Shown: positions 8,468 through 17,518, numbered from the stretch's first letter. The stretch: DNA of 64,000 bases from Paracoccus gahaiensis (GCF_005048225.1 NZ_SUNI01000005.1:124001-188000), one strand, 5' to 3'. The notes: a model not told the origin generated them from the letters alone. A program made the numbers and translations.

Positions 8468-8500
8468 ACCCCTTCTCCGACTTTGGTCTGGGCATGACGC

Positions 8501-8528
8501 TTGCTTTATACGCAGGCGGGCCTAAACT
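8501..8528 (+). promoter_or_regulatory. Candidate promoter for the response regulator-nosP-nahK operon
   Basis: TTGCTT (8501-8506) and TAAACT (8523-8528) separated by 16 bases lie in the 120-base gap before the response regulator. The surrounding gap is otherwise GC-rich. It would give a leader of about 55 bases. Judged by eye only. Confidence 0.35.
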
Positions 8529-8587
8529 GGTGGCAGCGGACGCACCTTGGAGGAGGGGCGCTTCGTTGAAACCCAGGGAGGACTGCC

Positions 8588-9295
8588 ATGACCGCAACCG
8601 CCATGCAGGCGCGTCCTGCGCCGTCACCTCGACCGACCGCCGATCAGATCCGCGAGATCCTGATCGTGGACGACCACCCGTTGATGTGCGACGCGCTTGC
8701 CTTGACGCTGAAGATCAGCTTCGGGCTGAAGAATGTCCGCACCGCCCGGACACTGGCGGCGGCCGTGGAACAGATCCGCATGCAGGGCGCGCCCGATGCC
8801 GTGATCTTGGACCTGAACCTGCCCGATGCGCGGGGCGCCGAGGGGATCGTGACCCTGCGCCGCCAGCTGCCCGGCGTGCCGATCACCATGATCTCGGCCG
8901 ATCTCGAGGGCTCGATGATCTCGACCGCGATGGCGGCGGGGGCGCAGGGCTATATCAGCAAATCCCTGTCGCGCGAGGGGCTGGTCGACAGCCTGCGCCG
9001 CATGTGGGAGGGTGAGCATGTCACCCCCGAATGCTATCGCCCCGAGCAGGACGGCGCAGGCGAGATGGCCAAGGCCGAGCTGGCGCGCAGCTTCTCGACC
9101 CTGACGCCGCAGCAGATGAAGATCCTGCGGCTGATCTGCAAGGGCAAGGCCAACAAGGAGATCAGCTACGAGCTGTCGATCGCCGAGGCCACGGTCAAGA
9201 CCCACATCACCGCGATCATGTCCAAGATCAACGCGCGCCGCCGCACGCAGGCGGTGCTGCTGGCCAATTCCATCCGGCTGTTCGAGGCCGGCTGA
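8588..9295 (+). CDS. LuxR/NarL-family response regulator (AgmR/ErbR-like)
   Basis: Two-component response regulator of 235 aa. The receiver domain occupies roughly residues 22-140, with acidic pocket D28-D29 and phosphoacceptor D75 in VILDLNLPD. The DNA-binding helix-turn-helix lies at about 165-225 (LTPQQMKILRLICKGKANKE, then AEATVKTHI). The start is set by GGGAGGA just upstream. It is translationally coupled to the FIST protein (TGATG). Position beside pqq, nosP and nahK suggests it controls PQQ-dependent alcohol oxidation, like AgmR/ErbR in Pseudomonas; that target is inferred. Confidence 0.85.
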   Translation: MTATAMQARPAPSPRPTADQIREILIVDDHPLMCDALALTLKISFGLKNVRTARTLAAAVEQIRMQGAPDAVILDLNLPDARGAEGIVTLRRQLPGVPITMISADLEGSMISTAMAAGAQGYISKSLSREGLVDSLRRMWEGEHVTPECYRPEQDGAGEMAKAELARSFSTLTPQQMKILRLICKGKANKEISYELSIAEATVKTHITAIMSKINARRRTQAVLLANSIRLFEAG

Positions 9296-10488
9296 TGAAC
9301 ACCGGTCCGGAGGCGAGGGAGGGCGCCTCCGGGCCGGTCGCTGTGCAGGCCGACCGCGGCGGGACCGATCTGGTCCCGACCCTGCTGGACGGCCTGCGCG
9401 GCACCCATCCCGCGCTGGTGCTGCTGTTCGGCGCCCAGGGCGACGAGCTGGCGGCGCTGAACAATGCGCTGGCCCGAGAGCTGCCGCAGGATTGCGTGAT
9501 CGCGGGCTGCTCCTCGGCCGGAGAGATCGGGCCGCAGGGCTACGCCTCGGACAGCGTGGTGGCGATCGGCTTTCCCGCCCGCCATTTCCGCGCCGCCGCC
9601 CTGATCCTGCCCGACCTGCCGGCGCTGCCCGTCTCGGCCTGGATGGCCAGCTTGCGCGCGATGGCCCGCGACTTCGGCCATGATCCGGCCCGCAGCCTGT
9701 TCGGGCTGATGCTGTCGGACGGGTTGACCGGGCAGGAGGATGTGCTGGTCGCCACGCTGGACGCGGCCTTGCCCACGGTCCCGGTGCTGGGCGGGTCCGC
9801 GGGCGATGGCCTGGATTTCCGCGTCACGACGCTGCTGGCGCAGGGCGTGGTGCAATCGAACGTCGCCGTCTTCCTGCTGGTCGAGACCGATCTGGCGATC
9901 CACGAGGTGACCTTCGCCCATTTCAGCCCCACCGCCACGCGCGCGGTCGTCACCGCCGCGCTTCCCGAACGCCGCCGCATCCTGGAGCTGAACGCCGAAC
10001 CGGCGGCGGCGGAATATGCCCGCCTGACCGGCTTGCCGCAGACCGCGCTGACGCCGTCCGAGTTCGCGCGCTTTCCGCTGCTGCTGCGGATGGGGTCCCG
10101 CCACCATGTCCGCGCGATCAGCGCCATCACCGACGATGGCGGCCTGTCGCTGATGTCGGCCATCGACACGGGCACGGTGCTGACGCTTGGCCGGGTCGAC
10201 GACATGACGCAGGGCTTTTCCGACATGCTGGAGGCGCTGCCCGCCCGCCCGCTGATGGTGCTGGCCTTCGACTGCATCCTGCGACGGCTGGCGCTGGAAC
10301 GGGCAGGGCTCAGCGATCGGATCTCGGATCTCTACCGGCGCCACCGGGTCGCGGGCTTCAACACCTATGGCGAGCAGCACAGCGGCATGCATGTGAACCA
10401 GACCTTCGTGGGCCTGGCCTTCCTGAGGCCCGAACTGCCCGATCCGCCCGCGCCGTTCCCCGCGCCGGAGGGTGTCGATGCTGCGTGA
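9295..10488 (+). CDS. nosP: FIST-domain sensor protein, NosP-like (haem/nitric oxide sensor)
   Basis: Protein of 397 aa with FIST N (about 40-230) and FIST C (about 240-385) domains. Signatures include AGCSSAGEIGPQGY, the block FNTYGEQHSGMHVNQTFVG near the C-terminus, and FDCILRR before it. In Pseudomonas aeruginosa the FIST protein encoded next to the kinase NahK is NosP, which binds NO through haem and modulates the kinase. Here too it immediately precedes a NahK-like kinase and overlaps it by 11 bases. Haem binding is inferred from the family and gene order; I cannot assign the haem ligand. Confidence 0.75.
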   Translation: MNTGPEAREGASGPVAVQADRGGTDLVPTLLDGLRGTHPALVLLFGAQGDELAALNNALARELPQDCVIAGCSSAGEIGPQGYASDSVVAIGFPARHFRAAALILPDLPALPVSAWMASLRAMARDFGHDPARSLFGLMLSDGLTGQEDVLVATLDAALPTVPVLGGSAGDGLDFRVTTLLAQGVVQSNVAVFLLVETDLAIHEVTFAHFSPTATRAVVTAALPERRRILELNAEPAAAEYARLTGLPQTALTPSEFARFPLLLRMGSRHHVRAISAITDDGGLSLMSAIDTGTVLTLGRVDDMTQGFSDMLEALPARPLMVLAFDCILRRLALERAGLSDRISDLYRRHRVAGFNTYGEQHSGMHVNQTFVGLAFLRPELPDPPAPFPAPEGVDAA

Positions 10489-11800
10489 CGACGACCCGCC
10501 CGATCGGCAGGTCCAGAAGCTGACCCGGATCACCCAGGTCCTGATCGACCGCATCGACCGGCTGGAGGAAAAGCGCGGCTCGGCCTGGTCCACCTTCCAG
10601 GCCGCCGTCGCGTTGGAGCAGGAGGTGCTGGCCCGCACCCGCGATCTGGAACGCGCGATGGCCGATCTGTCGCAACGGAACCGTGAACTGGCCGTCGCCC
10701 GCGCCTCGGCCGAAGAGGCGAACCGGTCCAAGACCCGCTTCCTGCGCGCGGCCAGCCACGATCTGCTGCAGCCTCTGTCGGCGGCGCGGCTGTTCCTGTC
10801 GGCGCTGGCCGACACCGCGATGGATGCGAACCAGACCGAACTGACCAGCAGATTGGGCAGCGCCTTCGAATCGGTCGAGCAGCTGATGCATGCGGTCCTC
10901 GACATCTCGCGGCTGGACAGCGCGCGGATCGAGTTCAACCGCCAGCCTGTGGTGCTGGACGACCTGTTCCGCCGCCTGGCCGCCGAATTTGCCCCCGTGG
11001 CCCATGCCAAGGGGCTGCGGCTGACCTTCATGCCCACCGCCGCGATCGTGGACAGCGACCCGATCTTCCTGCGGCGCATCGCCCAGAACCTGGTGTCGAA
11101 CGCGATCAAGTACACGCAGCGCGGCGGCGTGGCGGTGGGCGCACGCAAGCGCGACGGCATGTGCTGGCTGTCGGTCTATGACACCGGCATCGGCATCCCC
11201 GCCGTCGATCGCAACCGCATCTTCGACGAATTCCAGCGCCTGACGCATGATCAGGCCACCCCCGGCATGGGGCTGGGCCTGTCCATCGTGCGCCGCGCCT
11301 GTGCCAAGCTGGACCATCCGATCAGCCTGACCTCCGAGGCGATGCGCGGCACCGTCTTCCGCGTGGGCCTGTCGCTGGTCGGTGCCCGCCCCGAGACGGC
11401 GCCCCGGATCTCGGACACGGCGCTGCCGGCGCTGCGGGGGCGCGTGGCCTTGGTGGTCGAGAACGACGCCGACATGCGCCGCGGCTATCAGATGATCCTG
11501 CGCGACCGGCTTGGCATGGTGCCGCGCCTGGCCGGCGGCACCGCCGAGGCGCTGGCCACCATGGGGGACGAGCCGCCCGACGTGATCCTGGCGGATTATC
11601 ATCTGGAGAACGGCGATACCGGATTCGCCGCCATCGAGGCCCTGCGCGCGGCGGCGGGCCGCCCGGTGCCGGCGGTCATGGTCACCGCCCATCGCGATCC
11701 GGCCATCTCGCGGCGCTGCGCGCGGATGGGGATGCATCTTCTGGAAAAGCCGGTGCGCCCGGCCGAGCTGGCCGAGATCCTGGCACGGCTTCTGGCCTAA
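10478..11800 (+). CDS. Hybrid sensor histidine kinase, NahK/ErcS'-like
   Basis: Cytoplasmic hybrid kinase of 440 aa without membrane segments. An N-terminal coiled coil (about 10-80, heptads rich in R, E and L) leads into the dimerisation domain with phosphorylated H94 (RAASHDLLQPLSAARLF). The ATPase domain follows (DTGIGIP, then GLGLSIVRR). A C-terminal receiver (about 320-440) has its aspartate in VILADYH. The sensory input is probably the NosP-like partner encoded upstream. The kinase may signal to the response regulator at 8588 and/or a phosphotransfer protein elsewhere. The start could also be GTG at 10472. Confidence 0.85.
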   Translation: MLRDDDPPDRQVQKLTRITQVLIDRIDRLEEKRGSAWSTFQAAVALEQEVLARTRDLERAMADLSQRNRELAVARASAEEANRSKTRFLRAASHDLLQPLSAARLFLSALADTAMDANQTELTSRLGSAFESVEQLMHAVLDISRLDSARIEFNRQPVVLDDLFRRLAAEFAPVAHAKGLRLTFMPTAAIVDSDPIFLRRIAQNLVSNAIKYTQRGGVAVGARKRDGMCWLSVYDTGIGIPAVDRNRIFDEFQRLTHDQATPGMGLGLSIVRRACAKLDHPISLTSEAMRGTVFRVGLSLVGARPETAPRISDTALPALRGRVALVVENDADMRRGYQMILRDRLGMVPRLAGGTAEALATMGDEPPDVILADYHLENGDTGFAAIEALRAAAGRPVPAVMVTAHRDPAISRRCARMGMHLLEKPVRPAELAEILARLLA

Positions 11801-11890
11801 GACCTAGGGGGGATGCGCAGCCTGCCGGGGCTTGCGCCCGGCCCCCTCTGCCCCCCATCATACCTGACGGAACGTTTGGGAGGACCGACC

Positions 11891-12502
11891 ATGACACGCG
11901 CCTTTGCCCTTGCCCTCTGCGCCGGGTTGGCGGCCCTCGCCCCGCAGGCGATGATGGCCGCCGAGGCCGGAGACGCGGTCTTTGCCGAACGCGGCCCCTG
12001 GGATCTGGACGCCGCGCTGGAATGGCGCATGACGGTCGAGGGTCCGCAGGCCGAAGGGTTCCGTCCGCTGGCCGATGCCGCCGTGACCCTGGCCGAGACG
12101 ATCGACCCCTCGGACCAGCAGCCGGTCCTGCAGCTGACGCAGGAGCTGGGCGCGAGCAGCCGCAAGATCGGGCCCTTCCCGATCTCGGGCGGCGATCCGG
12201 TGCTGACCTTCTTTCTGGAACAGACCGTGCGCGACATGTCCGCCCTGTCCGGCGGCAGCCCGCATTACATCCGCAACCGCATGAAGGAGGCGCTGTTTCG
12301 CGGCGGAGAGATCAGCCGCGACGGTGACGGCGTGACCGCCAGCTTCCAGCCCTTCGCCGAGGATGCGAACGCCGCGCGCATGGGCGGGTTCGACACGCTG
12401 CGCCTGACCTTCGTGATGGCCGATCCCGACCAGCCGATCCGTGAGCTGCGCGCCGAAACCGATGCCGTCCCCGGCTATCGCAGCGCGCTTGTCCTGCAAT
12501 GA
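11891..12502 (+). CDS. Exported protein of unknown function at the end of the PQQ block
   Basis: Protein of 203 aa with a plausible signal peptide (MTRAFALALCAGLAALAPQ, cleavage near MMAAEA). I do not recognise a named domain. The mature part is acidic, has no cysteines and contains ISGGDPVLTFFLEQTVRDMS followed by a basic helix. GGGAGGACC precedes the ATG. Its stop overlaps the next start by four bases (ATGA), so the two unknown proteins are co-translated. Placement after the PQQ regulators suggests a periplasmic role in quinoprotein oxidation, which is inference only. Confidence 0.7.
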   Translation: MTRAFALALCAGLAALAPQAMMAAEAGDAVFAERGPWDLDAALEWRMTVEGPQAEGFRPLADAAVTLAETIDPSDQQPVLQLTQELGASSRKIGPFPISGGDPVLTFFLEQTVRDMSALSGGSPHYIRNRMKEALFRGGEISRDGDGVTASFQPFAEDANAARMGGFDTLRLTFVMADPDQPIRELRAETDAVPGYRSALVLQ

Positions 12503-12900
12503 GGGCGCGGCATCCTGACGGCTTGGGTCCGAAAATATCCCGGGGGGGCGGGGGCTGGCCCCCGCTTCTGGCGGTCGTGGCCCTCCTGGCATCAGGATTG
12601 GGCGCCCCCGCCCAGGCTCAGGCCGTCAACGATTTCCCAACCAATGCGCGGGCGGAATACGTCTTCACCTGCCTGTCGACCAACGGCCAGACGCGCGAGA
12701 TGATGGACCGCTGCTCCTGCGCGATCGACCGCATCGCCGAGATCCTGCCCTATCGCGACTATATCAGCGCCGAGACGGTCCTGCGCATGCGCCAGACCAC
12801 CGGTGAGCGGTCGGGCATGTTCCGGGGCATGGCGGAGCTGACCGAGACGGTGGCGATCCTGCGCCGCGCCGAGGCCGAGGCGGAGATCATCTGCTTCTGA
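12499..12900 (+). CDS. Small exported cysteine-bearing protein of unknown function
   Basis: Protein of up to 133 aa. The mature region after AQAQA (about residue 42) carries three cysteines in YVFTCLSTNGQ and RCSCAIDRI, plus a C-terminal cysteine (IICF), so disulphides or metal binding are possible. The first 25 codons are formed by a copy of the dispersed GC-rich repeat seen elsewhere in this window (KISRGGGGWPP), making an odd n-region in front of the hydrophobic core LLAVVALLASGLG. Starts at ATG 12499 (ATGA overlap), TTG 12523 or GTG 12577 are all possible. Function unknown; coupled to the preceding gene. Confidence 0.65.
   Translation: MRARHPDGLGPKISRGGGGWPPLLAVVALLASGLGAPAQAQAVNDFPTNARAEYVFTCLSTNGQTREMMDRCSCAIDRIAEILPYRDYISAETVLRMRQTTGERSGMFRGMAELTETVAILRRAEAEAEIICF
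12522..12565 (+). repeat. Dispersed GC-rich dyad repeat, copy 1 (inside a gene)
   Basis: Contains GAAAATATCCCGGGGGG followed by a GGGGGCTGGCCCCC-type hairpin, the core shared with the copies near 37.1, 46.4, 49.05 and 59.95 kb. This copy lies within the 5' coding region of the gene at 12499. The flanking CTTGG corresponds to the start of the second dyad (TTTCGCCTTGGCGAAA) in full copies. Confidence 0.65.
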
Positions 12901-12909
12901 GACGCAGCC

Positions 12910-14442
12910 TCAGAGCGACAGGCCGATCCCCGCGCCCGCCGCCAAGGCCAGCACCGCCACCAGCCACAGGGGCACGGCGGGGCGGGTCTGGATCAGGGTC
13001 AGGCGCGCCTCCTCGGGATGGGCGCGTTCCCACAGCATCCGCTCGATGATGCGGGGCAGAAGCGGGCCATAGCGTCCGACGGTCTGGGCGATCTGCGCCA
13101 GATCATGGGCGGCGGCCTTGGGCCCGATCCCGGCCTTGATATAGTCCGACACGACCGGCTTGGCCGCGTCCCAGATGTTCAGCTGCGGATCGAGCGACCG
13201 CGCCACGCCCTCGACCACGACCATCGTGCGCTGCAGCAGGATCAGTTCGGTCCGGGTGGGCATGCCGAAACGCTCGGTCACCTCGAACAGGTAGGACAAG
13301 AGGTTGCCCATCGAGATCCGGCTGGCATCGGCGCCGAAGATCGGCTCTCCGACCGCGCGCAGCGCGCGGGCAAACGCCGCCTCGTCGCGGTCGCGGGGCA
13401 CGTAGCCCGCCTCGAAATGCACCCGCGCCACCAGACGATAGTCGCGCTGGATGAAGCCGTACAAGATCTGGGCATAGACCCGGCGGGTATATTCGTCGAT
13501 TTCGCCCATGATCCCGAAATCATAGGCGATCACGTCGCCATTGGCCGCAACCTTCAGGTTGCCGTGATGCATGTCGGCATGAAAGAACCCGTCGCGCAGC
13601 GCATGCGACAGGAACAGCTGGATCACCCGACGCGCCAGGTCGGTGGTGTCGTGCCCGGCGGCGATCAGCGCCTCGCGGTCGCCCATCGGCAGGCCCTCGG
13701 CCCAATCGGCGGTCAGCACCCGGCGCGAGCACAGCGCAAAATGCGGCAAAGGCACTTGGAAACCCGCATCGCGGGCGGTGTTTTCCGAAAACTCGGACGC
13801 TGCGGCGGCTTCCAGCCGCAAGTCCTGCTCGCCGGTGACGGTCTGCTCGAAATGGCTGACCACATCGCGGGGGCGCAGGCGGCGGGCGCCGGGCGACAGC
13901 ATCTCGACCATGCGGGCGCCGAAATGGAAGGCGTCGATGTCGCGCTTGAAGGCCGGGCCGATACCGGGGCGCACGACCTTGACCGCGACCTCGCGGCCCG
14001 TCTCGCGCACGCGCGCCCGGTGGACCTGTGCGATCGAGGCCGCCGCCACCGGTTCCGAGAATTCCGAGAACAGCTCGTCGACCGGTGCGCGCAGATCGGC
14101 CTCGATCACCGCCTTGGCGATGTCGGTGGGGAAGGGGGGCAGACGGTCCTGCAGCATGCGCAGCTGGCCCGCCAGTTCCGGGCCGACGACATCGGCGCGC
14201 GTCGACAGGATCTGGCCGAACTTGATATAGGCGGGGCCAAGCGCGGTGATCGCCCGCGTGATCGGCGGCAGGGTCGGATCGCCCTTGTAGCCCAGCCAGC
14301 GGAACGGCCAGCCCATCACCCGCGCGGCCAGCCGTAGCCGCATCGGCGCATCCACCGCATCCAGCACGGCCGCCATCGCGCCGGTCCGTTCGAATGTGGC
14401 ACCTGTGCGGATCAGGCGCAGGATGTTGTGGGGGCCGCGCAT
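12910..14442 (-). CDS. ubiB: Ubiquinone biosynthesis kinase-like protein UbiB
   Basis: ADCK/ABC1-family atypical kinase of 510 aa required for ubiquinone synthesis. The family KxGQ motif is present in YIKFGQILSTRAD, followed by ELAGQLRMLQDRLPPF. The alanine-rich nucleotide loop AAASIAQVHRA and the catalytic block DGFFHADMHHGN are visible. A C-terminal membrane segment (WLVAVLALAAGAGIGLSL) anchors it. The ATG at 14442 is preferred because it starts five bases after the ubiE stop and gives the family length; an earlier in-frame ATG at 14502 lies within ubiE. Confidence 0.94.
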   Translation of the reverse strand: MRGPHNILRLIRTGATFERTGAMAAVLDAVDAPMRLRLAARVMGWPFRWLGYKGDPTLPPITRAITALGPAYIKFGQILSTRADVVGPELAGQLRMLQDRLPPFPTDIAKAVIEADLRAPVDELFSEFSEPVAAASIAQVHRARVRETGREVAVKVVRPGIGPAFKRDIDAFHFGARMVEMLSPGARRLRPRDVVSHFEQTVTGEQDLRLEAAAASEFSENTARDAGFQVPLPHFALCSRRVLTADWAEGLPMGDREALIAAGHDTTDLARRVIQLFLSHALRDGFFHADMHHGNLKVAANGDVIAYDFGIMGEIDEYTRRVYAQILYGFIQRDYRLVARVHFEAGYVPRDRDEAAFARALRAVGEPIFGADASRISMGNLLSYLFEVTERFGMPTRTELILLQRTMVVVEGVARSLDPQLNIWDAAKPVVSDYIKAGIGPKAAAHDLAQIAQTVGRYGPLLPRIIERMLWERAHPEEARLTLIQTRPAVPLWLVAVLALAAGAGIGLSL

Positions 14443-14447
14443 GATGC

Positions 14448-15194
14448 CTACAACTTCCAGCCGGAATGAAGCGCGGCGATGCCCAAGGTCAGGTTGCGCC
14501 ATTGCACGCGGTCGAAGCCCGCCTGCCGGATCATCCGGGCGAACTCCTCCTGTTCGGGGAACTTGCGGATCGATTCGACCAGGTACTGATAGCTGTCGCG
14601 GTCGCCCGTCACCGCCTGGCCCATGGCCGGGATGACGTTGAAGCTGTAGCGGTCATAGGCCCATTGCATCGCGGGCACCGGGATCTGGCTGAATTCCAGC
14701 ACCATCAGGCGGCCCCCGGGGCGCAGCACGCGGTAAGCCTCGGTCAGCGCGTCGCCGATGCGGGTCACGTTGCGGATCCCGAAGCTGATCGTGTAGCGGT
14801 CAAAGCTGTTGTCGGCGAAGGGCAGCGCCATCGCATCACCGGTGACCCAAGACAGGCGATCGGCCTTGTCCACGGCATCGGCGCGCTTGCGGCCCTCGAC
14901 CAGCATCTGCTCGGTCATGTCGCAGACGGTCACGCGGCCGCCGGGCGTGCGGTCCAGAAAGCGGAAGGCCACGTCGCCGGTTCCGCCCGCCACATCCAGC
15001 AGGTGCTGGCCGTTGCGGGGCGCCAGCCAGTCCATCATCGCGGTCTTCCACGCGCGATGGATGCCGCCGCTCATCAGGTCGTTCATCAGGTCATAGCGCG
15101 AGGCGACCGAGGAAAACACCTCGTGCACCATCCCGGCCTTCTGGTCCTCGTCCACGGTCCGAAAGCCGAAATGGGTCTGTTTTCTGTCCGTCAT
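14448..15194 (-). CDS. ubiE: Demethylmenaquinone/2-polyprenyl-6-methoxybenzoquinol methyltransferase UbiE
   Basis: SAM-dependent C-methyltransferase of 248 aa acting in ubiquinone synthesis. The SAM-binding motif is [16 protein letters not shown], and the family block [19 protein letters not shown] is complete. The start is ATG at 15194, giving [19 protein letters not shown] as in homologues; a start 19 codons earlier adds an unrelated tail. Gene pair ubiE-ubiB on the minus strand, head-to-head with mutM. Confidence 0.95.
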   Translation of the reverse strand: MTDRKQTHFGFRTVDEDQKAGMVHEVFSSVASRYDLMNDLMSGGIHRAWKTAMMDWLAPRNGQHLLDVAGGTGDVAFRFLDRTPGGRVTVCDMTEQMLVEGRKRADAVDKADRLSWVTGDAMALPFADNSFDRYTISFGIRNVTRIGDALTEAYRVLRPGGRLMVLEFSQIPVPAMQWAYDRYSFNVIPAMGQAVTGDRDSYQYLVESIRKFPEQEEFARMIRQAGFDRVQWRNLTLGIAALHSGWKL

Positions 15195-15319
15195 CGCGCT
15201 TGCCGTTTGCCTGTTCCATCGCCAGATAGGTCCGGCCTGCCGCCCGCACAATGACCGCGATGCGTCATGGGTGCAATGCGACGGTTACGCCGCAGGCCTG
15301 CGGCGCGAAAGGACCCACC

Positions 15320-16165
15320 ATGCCCGAACTGCCCGAGGTCGAGACCGTCCGCCGCGGCCTGGCCCCCCATCTGGAAGGCGCCCGCATCGCCAGAGCCGAG
15401 GTCCGCCGCCCCGACCTGCGCTGGCCGATGCCGGTCGATCTGGTGCAGGTGCTGACGGGGGCGCGGGTGACCGCACTGCGGCGGCGGTCCAAATACCTGC
15501 TGGCCGATCTGGACCGGGGCGGCACGGTGCTGTGGCATCTGGGCATGTCGGGCCGGATGCTGGTCGAGGGGGCGGGGCTGGCGGGGTTTCACCGCGATCC
15601 CGGCATTCATGCGCGCCATGACCATGTCGTGCTGACCACCGATGCGGGCACGACCATCACCTTCAACGACGCGCGCCGCTTCGGCATGGTCGATCTGATC
15701 CGCGAGGGCACGGCGCACCCGCTGCTGGACCATCTGGGCCCCGAGCCCTTTGATGCCGGCTTCACCCCCGACTATCTGGCGCTGGCCTTCGCGGGACGGC
15801 GCGTGCCGGTCAAGCAGGCGCTTCTGGACCAGCGGATCGTGGCGGGCCTGGGCAACATCTATGTCAGCGAATCCCTGTGGCGGGCGGGGATCGATCCGCG
15901 CCGGGCGGCGGGGCGCATCGGGGCGGCCCGCCTTGCGGCGCTGGTGGGCCATATCCGCGACGTGCTGACCGATGCCATCGCGGCGGGGGGCTCGTCCCTG
16001 CGCGATCACCGGCAGGCCAGCGGCGAGCTGGGCTATTTCCAGCACAGCTTCCGCGCCTATGACCGCGAGGGGCAGCCCTGCCTGCGCGCGGGCTGCGACG
16101 GCACCATCCGCCGCATCGTGCAATCAGGGCGGTCCTCCTTCTGGTGCCCCTCCTGCCAGAGGTGA
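15320..16165 (+). CDS. mutM: Formamidopyrimidine-DNA glycosylase Fpg/MutM
   Basis: Bifunctional glycosylase/AP lyase of 281 aa that removes 8-oxoguanine and FaPy lesions. The catalytic N-terminus PELPEVETV is exposed after removal of Met, with P2 the nucleophile and E3 the acid. The C-terminal zinc finger has four cysteines (C-x4-C before GTIRRIV, then CPSC). The ATG at 15320 is fixed by the MPELPE signature; longer in-frame starts would bury the catalytic proline. Confidence 0.96.
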   Translation: MPELPEVETVRRGLAPHLEGARIARAEVRRPDLRWPMPVDLVQVLTGARVTALRRRSKYLLADLDRGGTVLWHLGMSGRMLVEGAGLAGFHRDPGIHARHDHVVLTTDAGTTITFNDARRFGMVDLIREGTAHPLLDHLGPEPFDAGFTPDYLALAFAGRRVPVKQALLDQRIVAGLGNIYVSESLWRAGIDPRRAAGRIGAARLAALVGHIRDVLTDAIAAGGSSLRDHRQASGELGYFQHSFRAYDREGQPCLRAGCDGTIRRIVQSGRSSFWCPSCQR

Positions 16166-16235
16166 ACGCTTGGATTTACCCGGGCCAAGCTGATAGGACA
16201 GGCCCGGTAGCAACCTGGCAACGAGGTCCAAGCCT

Positions 16236-17012
16236 ATGGCTTACGAAACCATCATCGTGGAGATCGAGGACGAGGTCGCCCTGATCCGGCTGAACCGTCC
16301 CGAGGCGCTCAACGCGCTCAACGCCACGCTTCTGGACGAACTCTCCAGCGCGCTGTCGGAGGCCGACCGCAACGACAAGGTCCGCTGCATCGTGCTGACC
16401 GGCTCCGAGAAGGCCTTTGCCGCCGGTGCCGACATCAAGGAAATGTCGACGAAAAGCTTCGTCGAGGTCTATGCGGCCGACCTGTTCGGCGCCCAGATCG
16501 AGGCGATCGGGCGCGTGCGCAAGCCGATCATCGCGGCGGTCAGCGGCTATGCCCTGGGCGGCGGCTGCGAGCTGGCGATGGTCTGCGATTTCATCATCTG
16601 CGCCGAGAACGCGAAGTTCGGCCAGCCCGAGATCAATCTGGGCGTGATCGCCGGCATCGGCGGCACGCAGCGCCTGACCCGATTCGTCGGCAAGTCCAAG
16701 GCGATGGACATGAACCTGACCGGACGCTTCATGGATGCGACCGAGGCCGAGCGCTCGGGTCTGGTCAGCCGGGTCGTGCCCACGGCCAAACTGATCCCCG
16801 AGGCGCTGGCCACCGCGCGCAAGATCGCCGACAAGTCCCTCATCGCCACGCGGGCGGTCAAGGAGGCCGTGAACCGCGCCTATGAGACGACCCTGCACGA
16901 GGGCCTGCTGTTCGAACGCCGGACCTTCCATTCGATGTTCGCGACCGAGGACCAGAAGGAGGGCATGGCCGCCTTCCTGGAAAAGCGCGAGGCGCAATTC
17001 CGCGACAAGTGA
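16236..17012 (+). CDS. Enoyl-CoA hydratase
   Basis: Crotonase-fold enzyme of 258 aa, hydrating trans-2-enoyl-CoA in fatty acid or aromatic degradation. The oxyanion-hole segment is [11 protein letters not shown] near residue 62. The two catalytic glutamates lie in [11 protein letters not shown] (about 113-117) and [15 protein letters not shown] (about 133-137). Length and motifs are those of the short-chain hydratase group. Monocistronic, followed by a hairpin and rpsT. Confidence 0.93.
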   Translation: MAYETIIVEIEDEVALIRLNRPEALNALNATLLDELSSALSEADRNDKVRCIVLTGSEKAFAAGADIKEMSTKSFVEVYAADLFGAQIEAIGRVRKPIIAAVSGYALGGGCELAMVCDFIICAENAKFGQPEINLGVIAGIGGTQRLTRFVGKSKAMDMNLTGRFMDATEAERSGLVSRVVPTAKLIPEALATARKIADKSLIATRAVKEAVNRAYETTLHEGLLFERRTFHSMFATEDQKEGMAAFLEKREAQFRDK

Positions 17013-17019
17013 GGGCTCT

Positions 17020-17047
17020 GGCGCAAAGAGGCTTTTCTTTTTGCGCC
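17020..17047 (+). terminator. Hairpin after enoyl-CoA hydratase
   Basis: GGCGCAAA (17020-17027) pairs with TTTGCGCC (17040-17047) around a T-rich loop. The T-run lies in the loop rather than downstream, so termination is uncertain. A perfect 12-bp palindrome, GGCCTATAGGCC, follows at 17052-17063 in the rpsT upstream region. Confidence 0.45.
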
Positions 17048-17186
17048 CGTTGGCCTATAGGCCCGGGCTTACATGCGTGTGGGCCCGCTTTGGCAAGAAT
17101 CATGACCGTCCCTGACTTGGGACGGCGCCATGGGGCTTTTGCACGTTCGATATTTTGACCTGCACCTGACCCGATAGGAAGATCCC

Positions 17187-17456
17187 ATGGCCAATACGCC
17201 CCAGTCCAAGAAACGCGCCCGCCAGATCGAACGTCGCACCGACGTCAACAAGGCCCGTCGCTCGCGCATCCGCACCTACCTGCGCAAGGTCGAGGAGGCC
17301 ATCGCCTCGGGCGACGCCGCCGCCGCCAAGACCGCCCTGCAGAATGCCCAGCCCGAACTGATGCGCGGCGTCACCAAAGGTGTCGTGCACAAGAACACCG
17401 CATCGCGCAAAGTGTCGCGTCTGGCGGCCCGCGTGAACGCGCTAACGACCGCCTGA
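17187..17456 (+). CDS. rpsT: 30S ribosomal protein S20
   Basis: Small basic ribosomal protein of 89 aa that binds 16S rRNA. It starts [16 protein letters not shown] and ends with [21 protein letters not shown], both family signatures. Codon use is strongly biased, as expected for a highly expressed gene. It is followed by a strong terminator and lies upstream of dnaA, a common arrangement in this group. Confidence 0.98.
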   Translation: MANTPQSKKRARQIERRTDVNKARRSRIRTYLRKVEEAIASGDAAAAKTALQNAQPELMRGVTKGVVHKNTASRKVSRLAARVNALTTA

Positions 17457-17518
17457 GGGCCGGCCCCGAAAGGGGCGGGAATCCCCGGCTTTCGGGTCGT
17501 TGCGACCCCCATGACAGG

